Source: an uncultured Pseudomonadota bacterium
Lineage (GTDB): Bacteria > Pseudomonadota > Alphaproteobacteria > Rs-D84
Length of the DNA stretch: 60,026 nucleotides
Assembly: GCA_902798205.1 (NCBI GenBank)
Contig: CADBVV010000005.1
Location: 1 to 60,026, forward strand
Direction: 5' to 3'
The position numbers were made by a program, and so were the translations under genes. Shown here one piece after another: positions 42,847 through 52,254 of this stretch. Numbering within the stretch: position 1 is the stretch's first letter; each line of letters opens with the position of its first letter. Below the pieces are notes generated by a model. That model searched no databases. It was not told the origin of the DNA and saw only the letters and a list, made by a program, of their open reading frames with translations.

Positions 42847-43817
42847 TATTTATTCTCTGTCGATTCTTCGTCTGTTGTTTCTTTATTGTCGATATATTCA
42901 ACATCGTCCGCATCTTCGCGCATAAAAAATAATTCTGCAAATGCACGGACAATTTTTGCAGTACCTGTTATTGGTGACAGAATTATTCTGCCCAACATAT
43001 GCAAAGGACCTTCCTTGATTTCGAATTCATCCATCGAAACTTCAGAACCAATAAAATGTTTTTGATATGTTTTATCAATGTCCTTTGTTTGTAACATAAC
43101 AAACAAATCATATGTTCCAAATGCTTTATCAATAAATACACCGCGACCAAACGTTGCACCAAGACGCAAATAACCTTTGATCAAAGGAGTCATTTGTTTC
43201 TTTGCTTCGTTTTCATCAACAAAAACACGTGGTAAAATATTCATCTGGGTCATGCGTGGATCGATACTTGGATCAATGTTTTCTTTTAAAACAGTTGCAC
43301 GCAAATGTGCTGGCGAAAGATAATTGTAATAAATATATGATATTGCCTGGGCAGATTGTGCAGGTTTTGTCCCAACAAAAGATGGAACACCAAATAAAAT
43401 AACAATTTTGCGTTTAACAATGTATTCGCCCAGCCCAGCCCAAAGCAGACGCATCACCAAACCATTATCACGGTATTCTGCATCAACACATGCACGTGAC
43501 ATTTCGGCAATGTTGCCATTTACGCGTTTTATTTTTGATAAATTAAATTCGTGTTCTGTATAAAATCCGCCCATTTTTTCGGCTGCATCACGATCAATAA
43601 TACGATATGTGCCAACAATTTTACCATTGTGGAAAACAGCCATGTAATCAGCATATGTATCATAAGAATCGTATTCTTCGCCCAATGTTTTTTGTTCTTC
43701 TGTTGCAGATGCATTTTCTTCCAAACAGAAAACACGATAACGTAATTGGCGAACCTGTTTACGTTCTTCTTTTGTGCGGGTTAAACGAACTTCGAAATCA
43801 CGAACCTTTATAGCCAT
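42846..43817 (-). CDS. olsB: L-ornithine N-alpha-acyltransferase-like protein
   Basis: A 323-aa GNAT-fold protein of the OlsB/hemolysin-like family: a QVRQLRYRVFCLEE start, an AEMSRACVDAEYRDNGLVMRLLW acyl-CoA/ACP-binding segment and a FGVPSFVGTKP element. It would transfer a 3-hydroxyacyl chain from ACP to ornithine, the first step of ornithine-lipid synthesis, a phosphate-free membrane lipid. Start 43817 follows AAAGGAAAT; upstream in-frame sequence lacks a ribosome site. The last 30-40 residues are acidic and appear unstructured. Confidence 0.82.
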   Translation of the reverse strand: MAIKVRDFEVRLTRTKEERKQVRQLRYRVFCLEENASATEEQKTLGEEYDSYDTYADYMAVFHNGKIVGTYRIIDRDAAEKMGGFYTEHEFNLSKIKRVNGNIAEMSRACVDAEYRDNGLVMRLLWAGLGEYIVKRKIVILFGVPSFVGTKPAQSAQAISYIYYNYLSPAHLRATVLKENIDPSIDPRMTQMNILPRVFVDENEAKKQMTPLIKGYLRLGATFGRGVFIDKAFGTYDLFVMLQTKDIDKTYQKHFIGSEVSMDEFEIKEGPLHMLGRIILSPITGTAKIVRAFAELFFMREDADDVEYIDNKETTDEESTENK

Positions 43818-43926
43818 AATAATTTCCTTTGTAGTATATGAGTTAATAGTATCAAAGAAATGCCCAATACGCAATGTTTTTTATTTTTTCTGGACTTTTG
43901 TTTTTTTTAATATATAAGGGATTTTT

Positions 43927-44985
43927 TTATTTCAATTTTCCCGATAATTCGCCAATTGCAATCGCATACCATGATGAATTATTCCACTTTTTAATTCTGT
44001 AAAAATTAGGGTAGGTTAAGTATGCATGTATAACAGGTGCTGGTGCGACATCTGTGTCAGCCATTTGTGCTTCATCGTTTCTTTGTGGCTGATATAAATC
44101 ACGTTTTGCAATTTCTTTTGTGTCTGCAATTAAACCAACCAAGGCATCAGATTGTTTAAGCGGTGTGCCGTTAACATTTGTCGCACCCATATCAGACCAT
44201 TGTGTAACAGTTTTTTTTACATCGCCATTCAAAACAGTTCTGTCAAAATCTGCGGGCAATATCACATGTTTTATAATTGGTTCGTTTTTGTTCCATCCCA
44301 ATTTGTTTAAATAATTTCCAGCACTGTACATAGCATCGCCAACACTGTGTATTATATCAATTCTGTTATCATTATTTCCGTCAACACCATATTGTGATAA
44401 TGTTGTTGGAATAAACTGAAAATGGCCCATTGCACCGGCCCAAGAACCATAGATTGAATTTATTGATAATTTATTTTTATCTGCAATTTTCATCAATGCG
44501 ATTAATTGCTTGGTAAAAAATTCTTCACGACGACCATCATAAATCAATGTTAAAAAAGCATTGGTTAATTGATGTCTGGATTTTATTGCGCCATAATTAG
44601 ATTCCATGCCCCAAAATGCCAATATAACATTCTTAGGAACGCCATATTTGTTTTCAACACGTCCTAAAAGTGTTGGGTATTCTGCCGCTTTTTGACGACC
44701 AGTTGTTATCCTTGTCGTGTTGACCGTACGGTTTAAATACTCTTCCAATGTTAATGTAAATTCAGATTGGTTTTTATCTGATTTTATTATCCCCGGAATA
44801 ATAGATGGCGATTTAAGGGTTTCATCTATGACAGATTGACTTATTTTTTGTTCGGTTGCTTTATTGCGAATGTTTGTGATGACATTGTCCCATCTTTCCA
44901 AATCAAACACGCCCTTGTTGGCAAACGCAGAATTAAGCATGCAAATATAAAATATCCCCAAAAATATAGGCGTTTTATATTTCAT
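43927..44985 (-). CDS. mltB: Lytic murein transglycosylase B
   Basis: A 352-aa exported enzyme of the MltB/SLT2 family that cleaves peptidoglycan glycan strands. A signal peptide precedes residue 23. The active-site segment is FWGMESNYGAIK, with the catalytic Glu, followed by YGSWAGAMGHFQFIPTTLSQYG, the family signature. There is no lipobox cysteine after the signal peptide, so it is probably soluble in the periplasm. C-terminal peptidoglycan-binding repeat not seen. Confidence 0.93.
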   Translation of the reverse strand: MKYKTPIFLGIFYICMLNSAFANKGVFDLERWDNVITNIRNKATEQKISQSVIDETLKSPSIIPGIIKSDKNQSEFTLTLEEYLNRTVNTTRITTGRQKAAEYPTLLGRVENKYGVPKNVILAFWGMESNYGAIKSRHQLTNAFLTLIYDGRREEFFTKQLIALMKIADKNKLSINSIYGSWAGAMGHFQFIPTTLSQYGVDGNNDNRIDIIHSVGDAMYSAGNYLNKLGWNKNEPIIKHVILPADFDRTVLNGDVKKTVTQWSDMGATNVNGTPLKQSDALVGLIADTKEIAKRDLYQPQRNDEAQMADTDVAPAPVIHAYLTYPNFYRIKKWNNSSWYAIAIGELSGKLK

Positions 44986-45004
44986 AATTACCCATTTTTA
45001 TCAA

Positions 45005-46477
45005 TTAAAACGAATATTTTAACCCAAGGTGTAATCCAAAAGATTGCCATGTTGCTTCTTTTAAAGATTCAGATACATGTTCTGTGTATGCTGGTTGTTC
45101 TTCAACTATCCAGCTGCCTGGGTTGTTTTCATCTTCATAATATACTGTGGTTGAAGCAACATACAATTCCCCAGGTATCTTTCCAATATGGAAATAATTT
45201 GTATCTGCTTTTAATGACAATTGCATGCGATCAGAAAGGTTATATATGTATTCTAATTCTGCTTCATATGCAAAAGCACCGTTTGTACCTTCGTCTAAGA
45301 AACTTGGGTTTTGTTGCCAATCATCACGATTAGGCCATGTTCCTTCAGATGAATATTTTGGCATGCTGGCTTGAACATAAAAACGCAGTTTATCTGTTAA
45401 AGTCATCTGCTTTTCTAATTCTAATCCAAGGTAGAAACCAGACCAAGTTGTGTTATAAATATGTGTCGTCCCGTCAACTTTGATAATTCCGTCGCCACCT
45501 ATGACTACGCAGTCACCTTCACCAACACCCCATGGAATTGTACCAAGATTTGATGTCCAATCAACAGTAGTCAAAGAATCACCTAATGGATAGATTGAAA
45601 TGCTTGTTGCAGAACCGCCAGCGGATACAATTTTGATGTCTTCTGGGCCCATGCAAACCTGATATAATCCTGTATCGTCGGCCACAGGTGTATCTATTGA
45701 GACACCATAGTATTGTCCAGAAGTATCACCAAATACATAATCGCCAGTATCTGTCATTAACGGCAAATATACCCCAGGATTCGGATATATATGATCACTC
45801 ATTTTAAGATTATGTTTAAAAATTTCATACCCAATGTATGGTGTTAATTTCCATCCGCCAATAGACCAAATATGATGTGCGGCAAGACCAAATTTTATTT
45901 TATGTGATTCACCACTTTGAGTCCCCATAGATATAGTAAAGATACCATCAGAAGGTGCGGAATAATCATATGGTTCCAAATCGTAATCCATTGATAAACC
46001 ACCATGGGCTAATTTGCCATATGTATAATCAGCATATATCGCCAAATCAAAACCGCGGATATCAAAAACATGTTTTGCACCGACATTAATTTCGTTAAAA
46101 ACCATGTCGTCCCATTCCAAAATGGAATTAACCCCAGTTTTGAATTCAAAATCAGCAAAACGACGCGAATAACCTGCATAAAAGGAAGTTTTGTTGTCAG
46201 ATGGTTGTGAAATGCCATTAGTTGTCACGGAACCTGGATAATCTGGTAATTGCGCACGTGGAACCTGATAAGAATAAGTTTTAGAAGATACAACTTGTTT
46301 TTTGCCAGAATTGCCGACATATTTCGTATAACCATAATTTTTATATTTACTATAAGCGGCACGATTTGCATTAACTTTTGTGTTGTTTGAATAATATGAC
46401 GGCACACCTTCGTTTGACGCAAAACACGCCGACGAAGCCACAATCGAGCAGAAAAGTGCAAAAAACTTCTTTTTCAT
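45005..46477 (-). CDS. Outer-membrane beta-barrel protein
   Basis: A 490-aa protein with a signal peptide (ends ACFAS) and alternating hydrophobic strands ending in a terminal Phe (LGLHLGLKYSF), the BamA recognition pattern. Strands such as FYAGYSRRF, FDLAIYADYTYG and FYVQASMPKYS support a barrel. An omptin-like relation was considered (GKLAHGGLSMDYDL, HHIWSIGGWKLTPYIGYE), but the catalytic residues could not be confirmed. A long Gly/Asp/Ser-rich insert (about 235-320) probably forms an outer loop. It is the gene upstream of mltB. Confidence 0.75.
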   Translation of the reverse strand: MKKKFFALFCSIVASSACFASNEGVPSYYSNNTKVNANRAAYSKYKNYGYTKYVGNSGKKQVVSSKTYSYQVPRAQLPDYPGSVTTNGISQPSDNKTSFYAGYSRRFADFEFKTGVNSILEWDDMVFNEINVGAKHVFDIRGFDLAIYADYTYGKLAHGGLSMDYDLEPYDYSAPSDGIFTISMGTQSGESHKIKFGLAAHHIWSIGGWKLTPYIGYEIFKHNLKMSDHIYPNPGVYLPLMTDTGDYVFGDTSGQYYGVSIDTPVADDTGLYQVCMGPEDIKIVSAGGSATSISIYPLGDSLTTVDWTSNLGTIPWGVGEGDCVVIGGDGIIKVDGTTHIYNTTWSGFYLGLELEKQMTLTDKLRFYVQASMPKYSSEGTWPNRDDWQQNPSFLDEGTNGAFAYEAELEYIYNLSDRMQLSLKADTNYFHIGKIPGELYVASTTVYYEDENNPGSWIVEEQPAYTEHVSESLKEATWQSFGLHLGLKYSF

Positions 46478-46574
46478 CTTCCTTTCGTATGTTTCATTAT
46501 ATCATAAAAAACGATTTAAAAAAAGCGTTTGTTTATATTGAATTTTATTTTTCATGAATTATTATGATTTTGTT

Positions 46575-47630
46575 ATGAACATCGCGCACAATTTATATAT
46601 TCATGTCCCATTTTGTATGTCAAAGTGCAACTATTGCGCCTTTTATTCGTTTGCCTGTAAAAATCCGGATTGGCAAAAATATGCTGATGATATTTGCAAA
46701 GAATTAAAATTTTGGTCGGAAAAAATCGGTAAAGTCAAAGTTCCTACGATATTTTTCGGTGGTGGAACACCATCTTTGATGCCTGTAGACGTATTTGAAT
46801 GTATAATGAATTGTATAAACCAAAATTTTCTGGTTGATGAAAGTTGCGAAATAACATTGGAATCTAACCCGGGTACACTGGACAATGAAAAATTATCAGG
46901 GTTTATTGCAAATGGTGTAAATCGTTTGTCTGTTGGTGTGCAATCTTTAAAAGATGATGAATTAAAATTCTTGGGGCGAAAACATGATGCCAAAACGGCA
47001 ATAAACTTATTGAATATTGCCAAAGGTATGGGGTTGCGTGTAAGTGGTGATTTTATCTATGGTTTGCCAAATCAAAATGTTAAAGATGTTATTGATTTGT
47101 GTAATGATATAAACAAACTGGAACTGTCCCATGTGTCAATGTATGAATTAACAATAGAAGAAAATACTCCATTTGGAAAAATGAATTTGAATATGCCGGA
47201 TAATGATACAATGGCACAGATGTATGATGCTATCCCTGAACATTTATTATTGCCACGATATGAAGTTTCTAATTATGCCAAGCTTGGTGAAGAATGTCGT
47301 CATAATTTAAATGTTTGGAACGGTGATGCTTATATTGGTATCGGTCGTGGTGCAGCAGGGCGTGTGTATTATGATAATGTGTGGTATGAACAACGCGGAA
47401 ATGGAGAATTATTTGAAAAGATAACCAATGAAACACGCAGTATTGAAAAAATTCTGACAGGTATGCGAACAATGCGTGGTGTTAAATTAAGCGATGATGT
47501 AAAAAATGTTATAAATTTTGATTGGATAAATTCACATAAAGATTTGGTTGAAATAGATGGCGAATATTTGCATACTTGCCACAACGGATTGTTAATCTTG
47601 GACGATATAATTTCGGATTTAATAAAATGA
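46575..47630 (+). CDS. hemW: HemW-like radical SAM protein
   Basis: A 351-aa radical SAM protein, long annotated as oxygen-independent coproporphyrinogen oxidase but now known as a heme chaperone. The iron-sulfur ligands are in HVPFCMSKCNYCAFYSF (C-x3-C-x2-C; HemN has an extra Cys absent here). IFFGGGTPSL and SGDFIYGLPNQ are further motifs. ATG at 46575 matches the family start; an upstream ATG at 46554 is possible. It overlaps the M13 peptidase start by four bases. Confidence 0.92.
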   Translation: MNIAHNLYIHVPFCMSKCNYCAFYSFACKNPDWQKYADDICKELKFWSEKIGKVKVPTIFFGGGTPSLMPVDVFECIMNCINQNFLVDESCEITLESNPGTLDNEKLSGFIANGVNRLSVGVQSLKDDELKFLGRKHDAKTAINLLNIAKGMGLRVSGDFIYGLPNQNVKDVIDLCNDINKLELSHVSMYELTIEENTPFGKMNLNMPDNDTMAQMYDAIPEHLLLPRYEVSNYAKLGEECRHNLNVWNGDAYIGIGRGAAGRVYYDNVWYEQRGNGELFEKITNETRSIEKILTGMRTMRGVKLSDDVKNVINFDWINSHKDLVEIDGEYLHTCHNGLLILDDIISDLIK

Positions 47631-49609
47631 AAAACAAAATATTAAATATCATGGGAATCATTGCTGTATGTATTGCGGTGGTTGTTGCTGTTTTTTTTAC
47701 AAAGGAGAAAGTTATGCAAATTGGTATAAAAACTGAAAACATGGATTTGACTGTTAATCCTGGAAAAGATTTTTATGATTTTGCGACATCTGGGTGGCGT
47801 AAAAATAATCCATTACCAAATGATTATACACGTTATGGTTCTTTTGAAATGTTAAATGAAGAAAACAATAAACGCGTTCGTGAAATTGTTGAAAATGATA
47901 ATGGAAAGATAGGTTTGCTTTATAAAATTGCAATGAACACCGAAAAATTAAATGCAGAAAAAATAAATCCTGTTAAACCATATCTTGATGAAATTAATGC
48001 GATAAAATCAAAACAAGAATTACCAACATATTTGGGTAAAATGCATTCTTTTTCATCTGCGTTTTGGGATACAGGTGTTTTACAAGACGATAAAGACAGC
48101 GAACATTATATTTTAGTTTTTGCCCAAGGTGGCATAGGTTTGGCACGTGATTACTTTTTCGATGAAGATGATAAATCAAAACAGGTTCGTCAAAAATATA
48201 AAGAATATATAAAAAAACAAATGGATAATTTTGGCGAAAAAGTTGATGTTGAAAAATTGTATGCGCTGGAAGAGCGTATGGCAAAATCTTTCTATAAAAA
48301 AGAACAATTGCGTGATCCCTTGATAAATTATCATAAAAAATCTATGGATGAATTAAAACAAGAAATATCTGGCTTTGATTGGGATACATATTTCAAGGTT
48401 CGTGGTATAGATACACAATACCTTAATATTGAACAGGTTGAACCAATCAAAGAATCAATCGCAATCATTAATGATACAGATTTGGAATTAATAAAAACTT
48501 ATTTGAAATATCATATTATAAATGGTTCAACATCATTCCTGGATGATAAAACATACGATATCGCATTTGATTTTTATAATCGTGTATTGTCTGGTCAAAA
48601 AGAACAAAAACCACGTTGGAAAAGGGCGGTTGCTATGATTGATGGAACATTGGGCGAAATGGTTGGTCAATTGTATGTTAAAAAATATTTTCCAGAATCT
48701 GCAAAGAAACGTATGGAAGATTTGGTAAAAAATTTACAAAAATCATTGGGCAACAGAATAGAAAATCTGGATTGGATGGGAAATGATACAAAAAAACAAG
48801 CGTTAGCAAAACTTAATACGTTTAAAGCGAAAATAGGATATCCAGATAAATGGCGCGATTATTCAAAACTGGAAATAAAAGATGATTCTTTGTATGCGAA
48901 TATGATGCGTGTAAGTGCGTTCGAAGATGCGTTTTGGTTGGATAAAATTGGTAAAGAAAAAGATCCGACAATGTGGTATATGAATGCACATGAAGTAAAC
49001 GCATATTATGATCCGTCTAATAATGAAATTTGTTTTCCGGCCGGTATATTGCAATATCCATTCTTTGATATGGCGGCTGATGATGCATTTAATTATGGTG
49101 CGATTGGTTCGGTAATTGGACATGAAATGACACATGGTTTTGATGATTCTGGACGCCATTTTGACAAAGATGGAAATATGGTTGAATGGTGGGCAGAAAA
49201 CGATGCAAAATTATTTGAAAATCATGCAAAAAAGATGCGTGAACATTTTGATAATATTTTGGTTGCACCAAATACACACGCAAATGGTGAATTTACATTG
49301 GGTGAAAATTTGGCAGATTATGGTGGTGTAACAATTGCTTTTGATGCATATCAAAAATATGGTAAAAAATCAGAAGATGCGATGGGCTTGAACGCAAATC
49401 AAAGATTTTTTATTGCCTATGCGATGACCGAAGCATCAAATATAACAGATGATGCATTGTTACAACAAACAAAAACAAATGAACATTCTTTGTCGCGTTG
49501 GCGTGTTAATGGTATTTTGCCACATGTAAATGCCTGGTATGATGTATTTGATATAAAACCAGATGACGATTTATATTTATCACCAGAAAAACGCGTGAAT
49601 TTGTGGTAA
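47627..49609 (+). CDS. pepO: M13-family zinc metallopeptidase
   Basis: A 660-aa neprilysin-like endopeptidase. It has a short positive N-terminus, one hydrophobic helix (about 8-24) that would act as a membrane anchor, the GKDFYDFATSGW start of the M13 domain, the zinc site GHEMTHGFDDSG (H-E-x2-H), and ENLADYGG with the third ligand. ATG 47627 overlaps hemW by four bases. A second in-frame ATG at 47714 has a perfect AAAGGAG six bases upstream and would give a form without the anchor, so both may be made. Confidence 0.92.
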   Translation: MKNKILNIMGIIAVCIAVVVAVFFTKEKVMQIGIKTENMDLTVNPGKDFYDFATSGWRKNNPLPNDYTRYGSFEMLNEENNKRVREIVENDNGKIGLLYKIAMNTEKLNAEKINPVKPYLDEINAIKSKQELPTYLGKMHSFSSAFWDTGVLQDDKDSEHYILVFAQGGIGLARDYFFDEDDKSKQVRQKYKEYIKKQMDNFGEKVDVEKLYALEERMAKSFYKKEQLRDPLINYHKKSMDELKQEISGFDWDTYFKVRGIDTQYLNIEQVEPIKESIAIINDTDLELIKTYLKYHIINGSTSFLDDKTYDIAFDFYNRVLSGQKEQKPRWKRAVAMIDGTLGEMVGQLYVKKYFPESAKKRMEDLVKNLQKSLGNRIENLDWMGNDTKKQALAKLNTFKAKIGYPDKWRDYSKLEIKDDSLYANMMRVSAFEDAFWLDKIGKEKDPTMWYMNAHEVNAYYDPSNNEICFPAGILQYPFFDMAADDAFNYGAIGSVIGHEMTHGFDDSGRHFDKDGNMVEWWAENDAKLFENHAKKMREHFDNILVAPNTHANGEFTLGENLADYGGVTIAFDAYQKYGKKSEDAMGLNANQRFFIAYAMTEASNITDDALLQQTKTNEHSLSRWRVNGILPHVNAWYDVFDIKPDDDLYLSPEKRVNLW

Positions 49610-49638
49610 TAAAAAAAACGCCGTTTCGGCGTTTTTTT
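49610..49638. terminator. Bidirectional terminator after the M13 gene
   Basis: Stem AAAACGCCG / CGGCGTTTT with loop TTT and T tract; also ends the minus-strand coiled-coil gene. Confidence 0.9.
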
Positions 49639-49888
49639 ATTTTTGATTTTGTTGTAATTCTTTGATTTGCATATCTAATGATCGTAATTCATTATTAAGC
49701 GCATTTAATTCATTTCGATCTTCAATATCTCCTTGGCCATTATCGTATTCATTATCAATACCATATTCCAATGCACGAATTTCGGCTTCTACTTTTTCTC
49801 TGGCTGCGACTAAACTTGCTATTTTGTCATCTTGTGCTTGTTCAAACATATCTTTCATGCCACTGAATTTGTCGATTTTCTTTGTCAT
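49637..49888 (-). CDS. Short coiled-coil protein
   Basis: An 83-aa acidic protein that appears entirely helical: ASLVAAREKVEAEIRALEYG and a second RNELNALNNELRSLDMQIKEL heptad stretch. No signal peptide, no known family. It lies 12 bases downstream of ihfA. Function unknown. Confidence 0.65.
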   Translation of the reverse strand: MTKKIDKFSGMKDMFEQAQDDKIASLVAAREKVEAEIRALEYGIDNEYDNGQGDIEDRNELNALNNELRSLDMQIKELQQNQK

Positions 49889-49900
49889 GGTTAAATCCTT

Positions 49901-50188
49901 TTATTTTTCAGAAACAATTTTTCTGAAATCATTACTTGGACGGAAAGACGCAACACGACGGGCAGATATTACCGCTGGTACACCTGTTCTTGGGTTGCGA
50001 CCAATGCGCGCAGATTTAGATAATATCTTAAATGTACCAAAGCCTGTAATTTTTACATCTTCACCATTTATCAAAGATTGTTCAATTTCATCAAAAATAA
50101 TATCTATCATTCGATAAGAATCCGCGGCGGTTAAACCAAAGCGATTTCTTAAAGCATTTGCTAAATCTATACGTGTTATTGTAGCCAT
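49901..50188 (-). CDS. ihfA: Integration host factor alpha subunit (HU/IHF family)
   Basis: A 95-aa DNA-bending protein. It has the IHF/HU layout: two helices, GFGTFKI and the GRNPRTGVPAVISARRVASFRPS arm with the intercalating proline in NPRTG. The longer 'VISARRV' arm and SFRPSN are nearer IHF-alpha than HU. In many alphaproteobacteria it sits near rpmF-plsX-fabH; here it is elsewhere. Confidence 0.88.
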   Translation of the reverse strand: MATITRIDLANALRNRFGLTAADSYRMIDIIFDEIEQSLINGEDVKITGFGTFKILSKSARIGRNPRTGVPAVISARRVASFRPSNDFRKIVSEK

Positions 50189-50255
50189 AATATTCCTATT
50201 TCTTATCTATATTGAATATTATACAGGCTCTTTTTAATAAAGCAATTACTAAATA

Positions 50256-50283
50256 TTGATTTATTTTTTTATTGGTGTAGAAT
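50256..50283 (+). promoter_or_regulatory. Predicted promoter of tRNA-Arg
   Basis: TTGATT (50256-50261) and TAGAAT (50278-50283) are 16 bases apart, and transcription would begin within a few bases of the tRNA. The -35 and spacing match those of the tRNA-Trp promoter. Confidence 0.55.
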
Positions 50284-50294
50284 CAAAGCCGTTC

Positions 50295-50370
50295 GTCCCC
50301 ATAGTTCAATTGGATAGAACAAATCCCTCCTAAGGATTAGATGCAGATTCGAATTCTGCTGGGGACGCCA
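50295..50370 (+). tRNA. tRNA-Arg (anticodon CCT)
   Basis: Cloverleaf with acceptor stem GTCCCCA / TGGGGAC, anticodon stem AATCC / GGATT with loop CTCCTAA, and a T arm GCAGATTCGAATTCTGC. The 3' CCA is encoded. It reads AGG codons. Confidence 0.95.
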
Positions 50371-50388
50371 CTAAAAAAGGTTAAAAAA

Positions 50389-50715
50389 ATGAAGAATAAA
50401 GCAGTTAAAATAGGAATTGTCGCATCAATTTTGCCACATTTGTTTTGTTGTGTTTTACCAATAGTTTTATCTTTAATCGGTTTGTTTGCACCAGAAGTGG
50501 CGCATACTGCTTTTATTCCAGAATGGATTGAACCGTGGTTGTTTGTGTTTTCAGCCTTGATGTTGGGGTTGTCGTGGATTTTAACTTTACAAGATTGCCC
50601 ATGTGCAGAATGTGGCGAAGAAAAATCACATAAAACACAGAAAATTATTTTATCGGTAATAACAACTTTGTTTGTGATAAGTGTTATTTTACACGTATTT
50701 GCACACGGACATTAA
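50389..50715 (+). CDS. Small metal-site membrane protein (MerC/MerT-like)
   Basis: A 108-aa membrane protein with three helices. The first helix carries HLFCCVLP, a vicinal Cys pair beside a proline as in MerT/MerC mercury transporters. A DCPCAEC loop follows the second helix, and the C-terminus ends HVFAHGH. These Cys and His clusters suggest heavy-metal or copper handling. ATG 50389 is chosen; the frame runs into the tRNA upstream. It starts 18 bases after tRNA-Arg and is probably transcribed with it. Confidence 0.65.
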   Translation: MKNKAVKIGIVASILPHLFCCVLPIVLSLIGLFAPEVAHTAFIPEWIEPWLFVFSALMLGLSWILTLQDCPCAECGEEKSHKTQKIILSVITTLFVISVILHVFAHGH

Positions 50716-50716
50716 T

Positions 50717-51454
50717 TTATTTTAATACATATTTTTCTGTTTCTTTTTGAACGGCCTTATTTCGTAGTTTGGTTATGTATCCATCGTGTTTGAATTTTCG
50801 TATGGCCATATACACAGGATTTATGATGCGTTCAGTATCGTTTTCCAAACTGTGTTTCTTGGATGCAATGATATTACCGTAGAATTCGTTTATTTCGTTC
50901 AATTGAAAACCGTTTCTTTTTACTTTTTTATAATCGTTTAATATTTGTTTATAAATAACAGTGGCCTGAGTTTCAAGATTTTTAATTTCTTGTTTTGAAA
51001 GGCTAACTGGTTTTAATACCCATTCTTTTTTTAACAAAGAATAAATTGGACCACGTCTGTATCTGCCATCGAAGTCAGGATTGCGCATATTTTGAAAATT
51101 TAAATCAATTTTTCGATTATAAATTTTGCAAATGTGTACCATTGCCCAATCAAAATAATAAAGTTTTAATTGTTTTTCGATTTGTAAATTTGGAAATTGT
51201 TGTTCCGCATTATCAAGATTTAAAACTATACACACATCTATATCTGATTTTTTATCATAAAAAAGTTGTGTAATAGAACCAAAAACAAGTATGTCTTGAA
51301 TGTCAGAATTCTTGATGTTAATACTGTATTCATTTCTAATATAATCAATATATGCCCATGCAATCGATAACAACATATCCGACACATCTGGATATAAATT
51401 ATCGTTTTTATCCCATATTTTTTGATCAAGATTTTTATGTAATTTTATTTTCAT
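50717..51454 (-). CDS. Nucleotidyltransferase-fold protein
   Basis: A 245-aa protein with a nucleotidyltransferase-like core: ILVFGSITQLFYDKKSDIDVCIVL (GS...DxD). The third acid may be in KIDLNFQ. The Pol-beta-type fold is likely; targets are unknown. The C-terminal half is helical and basic. It overlaps the glycosyltransferase gene by four bases (ATGA). Lys-, Asn- and Ile-rich composition is typical of AT-rich transferred genes. Confidence 0.72.
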   Translation of the reverse strand: MKIKLHKNLDQKIWDKNDNLYPDVSDMLLSIAWAYIDYIRNEYSINIKNSDIQDILVFGSITQLFYDKKSDIDVCIVLNLDNAEQQFPNLQIEKQLKLYYFDWAMVHICKIYNRKIDLNFQNMRNPDFDGRYRRGPIYSLLKKEWVLKPVSLSKQEIKNLETQATVIYKQILNDYKKVKRNGFQLNEINEFYGNIIASKKHSLENDTERIINPVYMAIRKFKHDGYITKLRNKAVQKETEKYVLK

Positions 51455-52248
51455 TTGTTTGTTTTCTTAAGTATATAACATATTATTCTGTATCGCAACG
51501 GTATAAAACGCAAAGGAATTTTTTGACAGAAAGTTATGAACGATTTCTTGTCATTGTTTTTTACAGAAAAAGATGCAATCTGTGGAGTTAATTTTTTAAA
51601 ATATTGTTTCCAAAATTGATTGGATATTTTGTTATGATTTTTTTCATAATTGTCAATGATGTCTTTGACCAATAGATTTGAATTTGTTTGTTTTAATATG
51701 TATGTTTGTTTTGTTAATGCCATGTCTTTTGATTTTAACAAAGCATCAGTTAGAAAAGCGTGTTCGTGTTCATTTTTGTATGTATCGACAACAATATCTT
51801 TCTTAAAACAAAATTCTGAAAGATTATTGAATATATAATCCATGATGATATTTTTCTTAAAAACGTATTCAAATATACATCTTCTTTCGTTTGTGTTGGG
51901 TGTGTTTTCTGATAGTAATTGCGATTTATATTTTATAATATCTGCATTTGTAAAATCTATCATATGTAAAATATTGCTAATCGCATCATTAAGCAATATA
52001 TCGCTTGAATCAATAAACATAATATATTGGCCAATCGAACTTTTAATTGCGTCATGTATTACGTTGCAATAGTCTTTGCCGTTTAAGATTTTAAATCTGG
52101 TATCATTAATGATATATTTTTCGATATTTTTAACAGAGTTATTTATAATAAAACATTCCCAATTAATATTATTTTGCTTTAGCAATGAAAATACTGCAGA
52201 TATATCGTAATTTGATGTTATAATGATGCTGATTTTTATCTTGTCCAT
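51451..52248 (-). CDS. Family 2 glycosyltransferase-like protein
   Basis: A 265-aa GT-A-type protein: ISIIITSNYDISAVFSLLKQ at the N-terminus, YIMFIDSSDILL with the DxD-like metal site (here DSSD) around residue 79, and an ADIIKYKS strand. The sugar donor and acceptor are unknown. It has no membrane helix. Very Asn/Lys/Ile-rich. It is coupled to the nucleotidyltransferase gene, so the two may modify the same surface molecule. Confidence 0.75.
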   Translation of the reverse strand: MDKIKISIIITSNYDISAVFSLLKQNNINWECFIINNSVKNIEKYIINDTRFKILNGKDYCNVIHDAIKSSIGQYIMFIDSSDILLNDAISNILHMIDFTNADIIKYKSQLLSENTPNTNERRCIFEYVFKKNIIMDYIFNNLSEFCFKKDIVVDTYKNEHEHAFLTDALLKSKDMALTKQTYILKQTNSNLLVKDIIDNYEKNHNKISNQFWKQYFKKLTPQIASFSVKNNDKKSFITFCQKIPLRFIPLRYRIICYILKKTNK

Positions 52249-52254
52249 ATCTTA

